Origin: Planctomycetota bacterium
Lineage (GTDB): Bacteria > Planctomycetota > Phycisphaerae > WQYP01
Assembly (NCBI GenBank): GCA_021852225.1
Contig: JAJZOA010000221.1
Coordinates: forward strand, 1-6,357
DNA length: 6,357 nt
Direction: 5' to 3'
The notes under the pieces: generated by a model
Seen by the model: the letters and a program-made list of their open reading frames with translations, nothing else
Databases searched by the model: none
Told to the model about the DNA's origin: nothing
Position numbers and translations under genes: made by a program
Part shown: positions 6,263 through 6,357 of the stretch, piece after piece
Position numbering within the stretch: the first letter of the stretch is position 1
Layout: every line of letters starts with the position of its first letter

Positions 6263-6286
6263 AAAATGCCACCTAGCCGCATTTTT
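6263..6286. terminator. Terminator-like hairpin with A-rich and T-rich arms
   Basis: AAAATGC (6263-6269) pairs with GCATTTT (6279-6285) across a 9-base loop. Because the T-run is part of the stem, it resembles a small bidirectional terminator. GC content of the stem is low, and no gene in view clearly ends here. It could end a short plus-strand RNA from the stretch to its left, or a minus-strand transcript coming from the right of the window. The rest of 6065-6357 holds promoters and the inverted repeat but no convincing gene. Confidence 0.3.
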
Positions 6287-6317
6287 GCGTTGCCTGGCAA
6301 ACAGCTTGATATCGATT

Positions 6318-6347
6318 TTGACTGACCTGCATGGCGCCGGATATAAT
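6318..6347 (+). promoter_or_regulatory. Strong sigma-70-like promoter pointing out of the right edge
   Basis: The -35 box is TTGACT (6318-6323, 5 of 6) and the -10 box is a perfect TATAAT (6342-6347), with 18-bp spacing. Transcription would start near 6354 and run to the right. No coding start is visible in the few remaining bases, so the gene it serves lies outside the window and is divergent from the DUF3592 pair. Confidence 0.55.
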
Positions 6348-6357
6348 GAGTCTAAAT

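Overview
The window looks like ordinary chromosomal DNA from a Gram-negative-type bacterium. I favour a planctomycete (Phycisphaerae-like). This rests on the style of the ClpX zinc-finger region and on small two-membrane-segment DUF3592 proteins next to housekeeping genes; it is a family-resemblance judgement and was not tested by search. I see no mobile elements, rRNA, tRNA or CRISPR.

All six supported genes lie on the minus strand, so transcription runs right to left. From 6064 down to 4932 are two tandem paralogues, each a small membrane protein with a DUF3592-like domain, probably driven by a promoter at about 6126-6154. A 243-bp spacer follows (4689-4931). It holds a doubtful 71-codon reading frame and a terminator-like hairpin that abuts the clpX ribosome binding site. 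Next is clpX (4688-3354), the ATPase and unfoldase of the ClpXP protease, encoded here without an adjacent clpP. After 51 bp comes a GT-B-like glycosyltransferase (3302-2121), and 17 bp later a small GNAT acetyltransferase (2103-1651). These three could be co-transcribed.

After another 251 bp, a siroheme/4Fe-4S assimilatory nitrite/sulfite reductase starts at 1399 and runs off the left edge. Its upstream region is the most structured regulatory DNA in the window. It has a good sigma-70-like promoter with one strong dyad just downstream of the predicted start site and a related, weaker dyad just upstream of the -35 box. At the far right (6065-6357) there is no convincing gene. That stretch holds the DUF3592 promoter, a 10-bp-arm inverted repeat, a terminator-like hairpin, and a strong plus-strand promoter pointing out of the window toward an unseen divergent gene.

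I find no new multi-gene system. The best leads are the paired operators at the reductase gene, the hairpin in the clpX leader, and the glycosyltransferase with an altered active-site motif encoded next to clpX.
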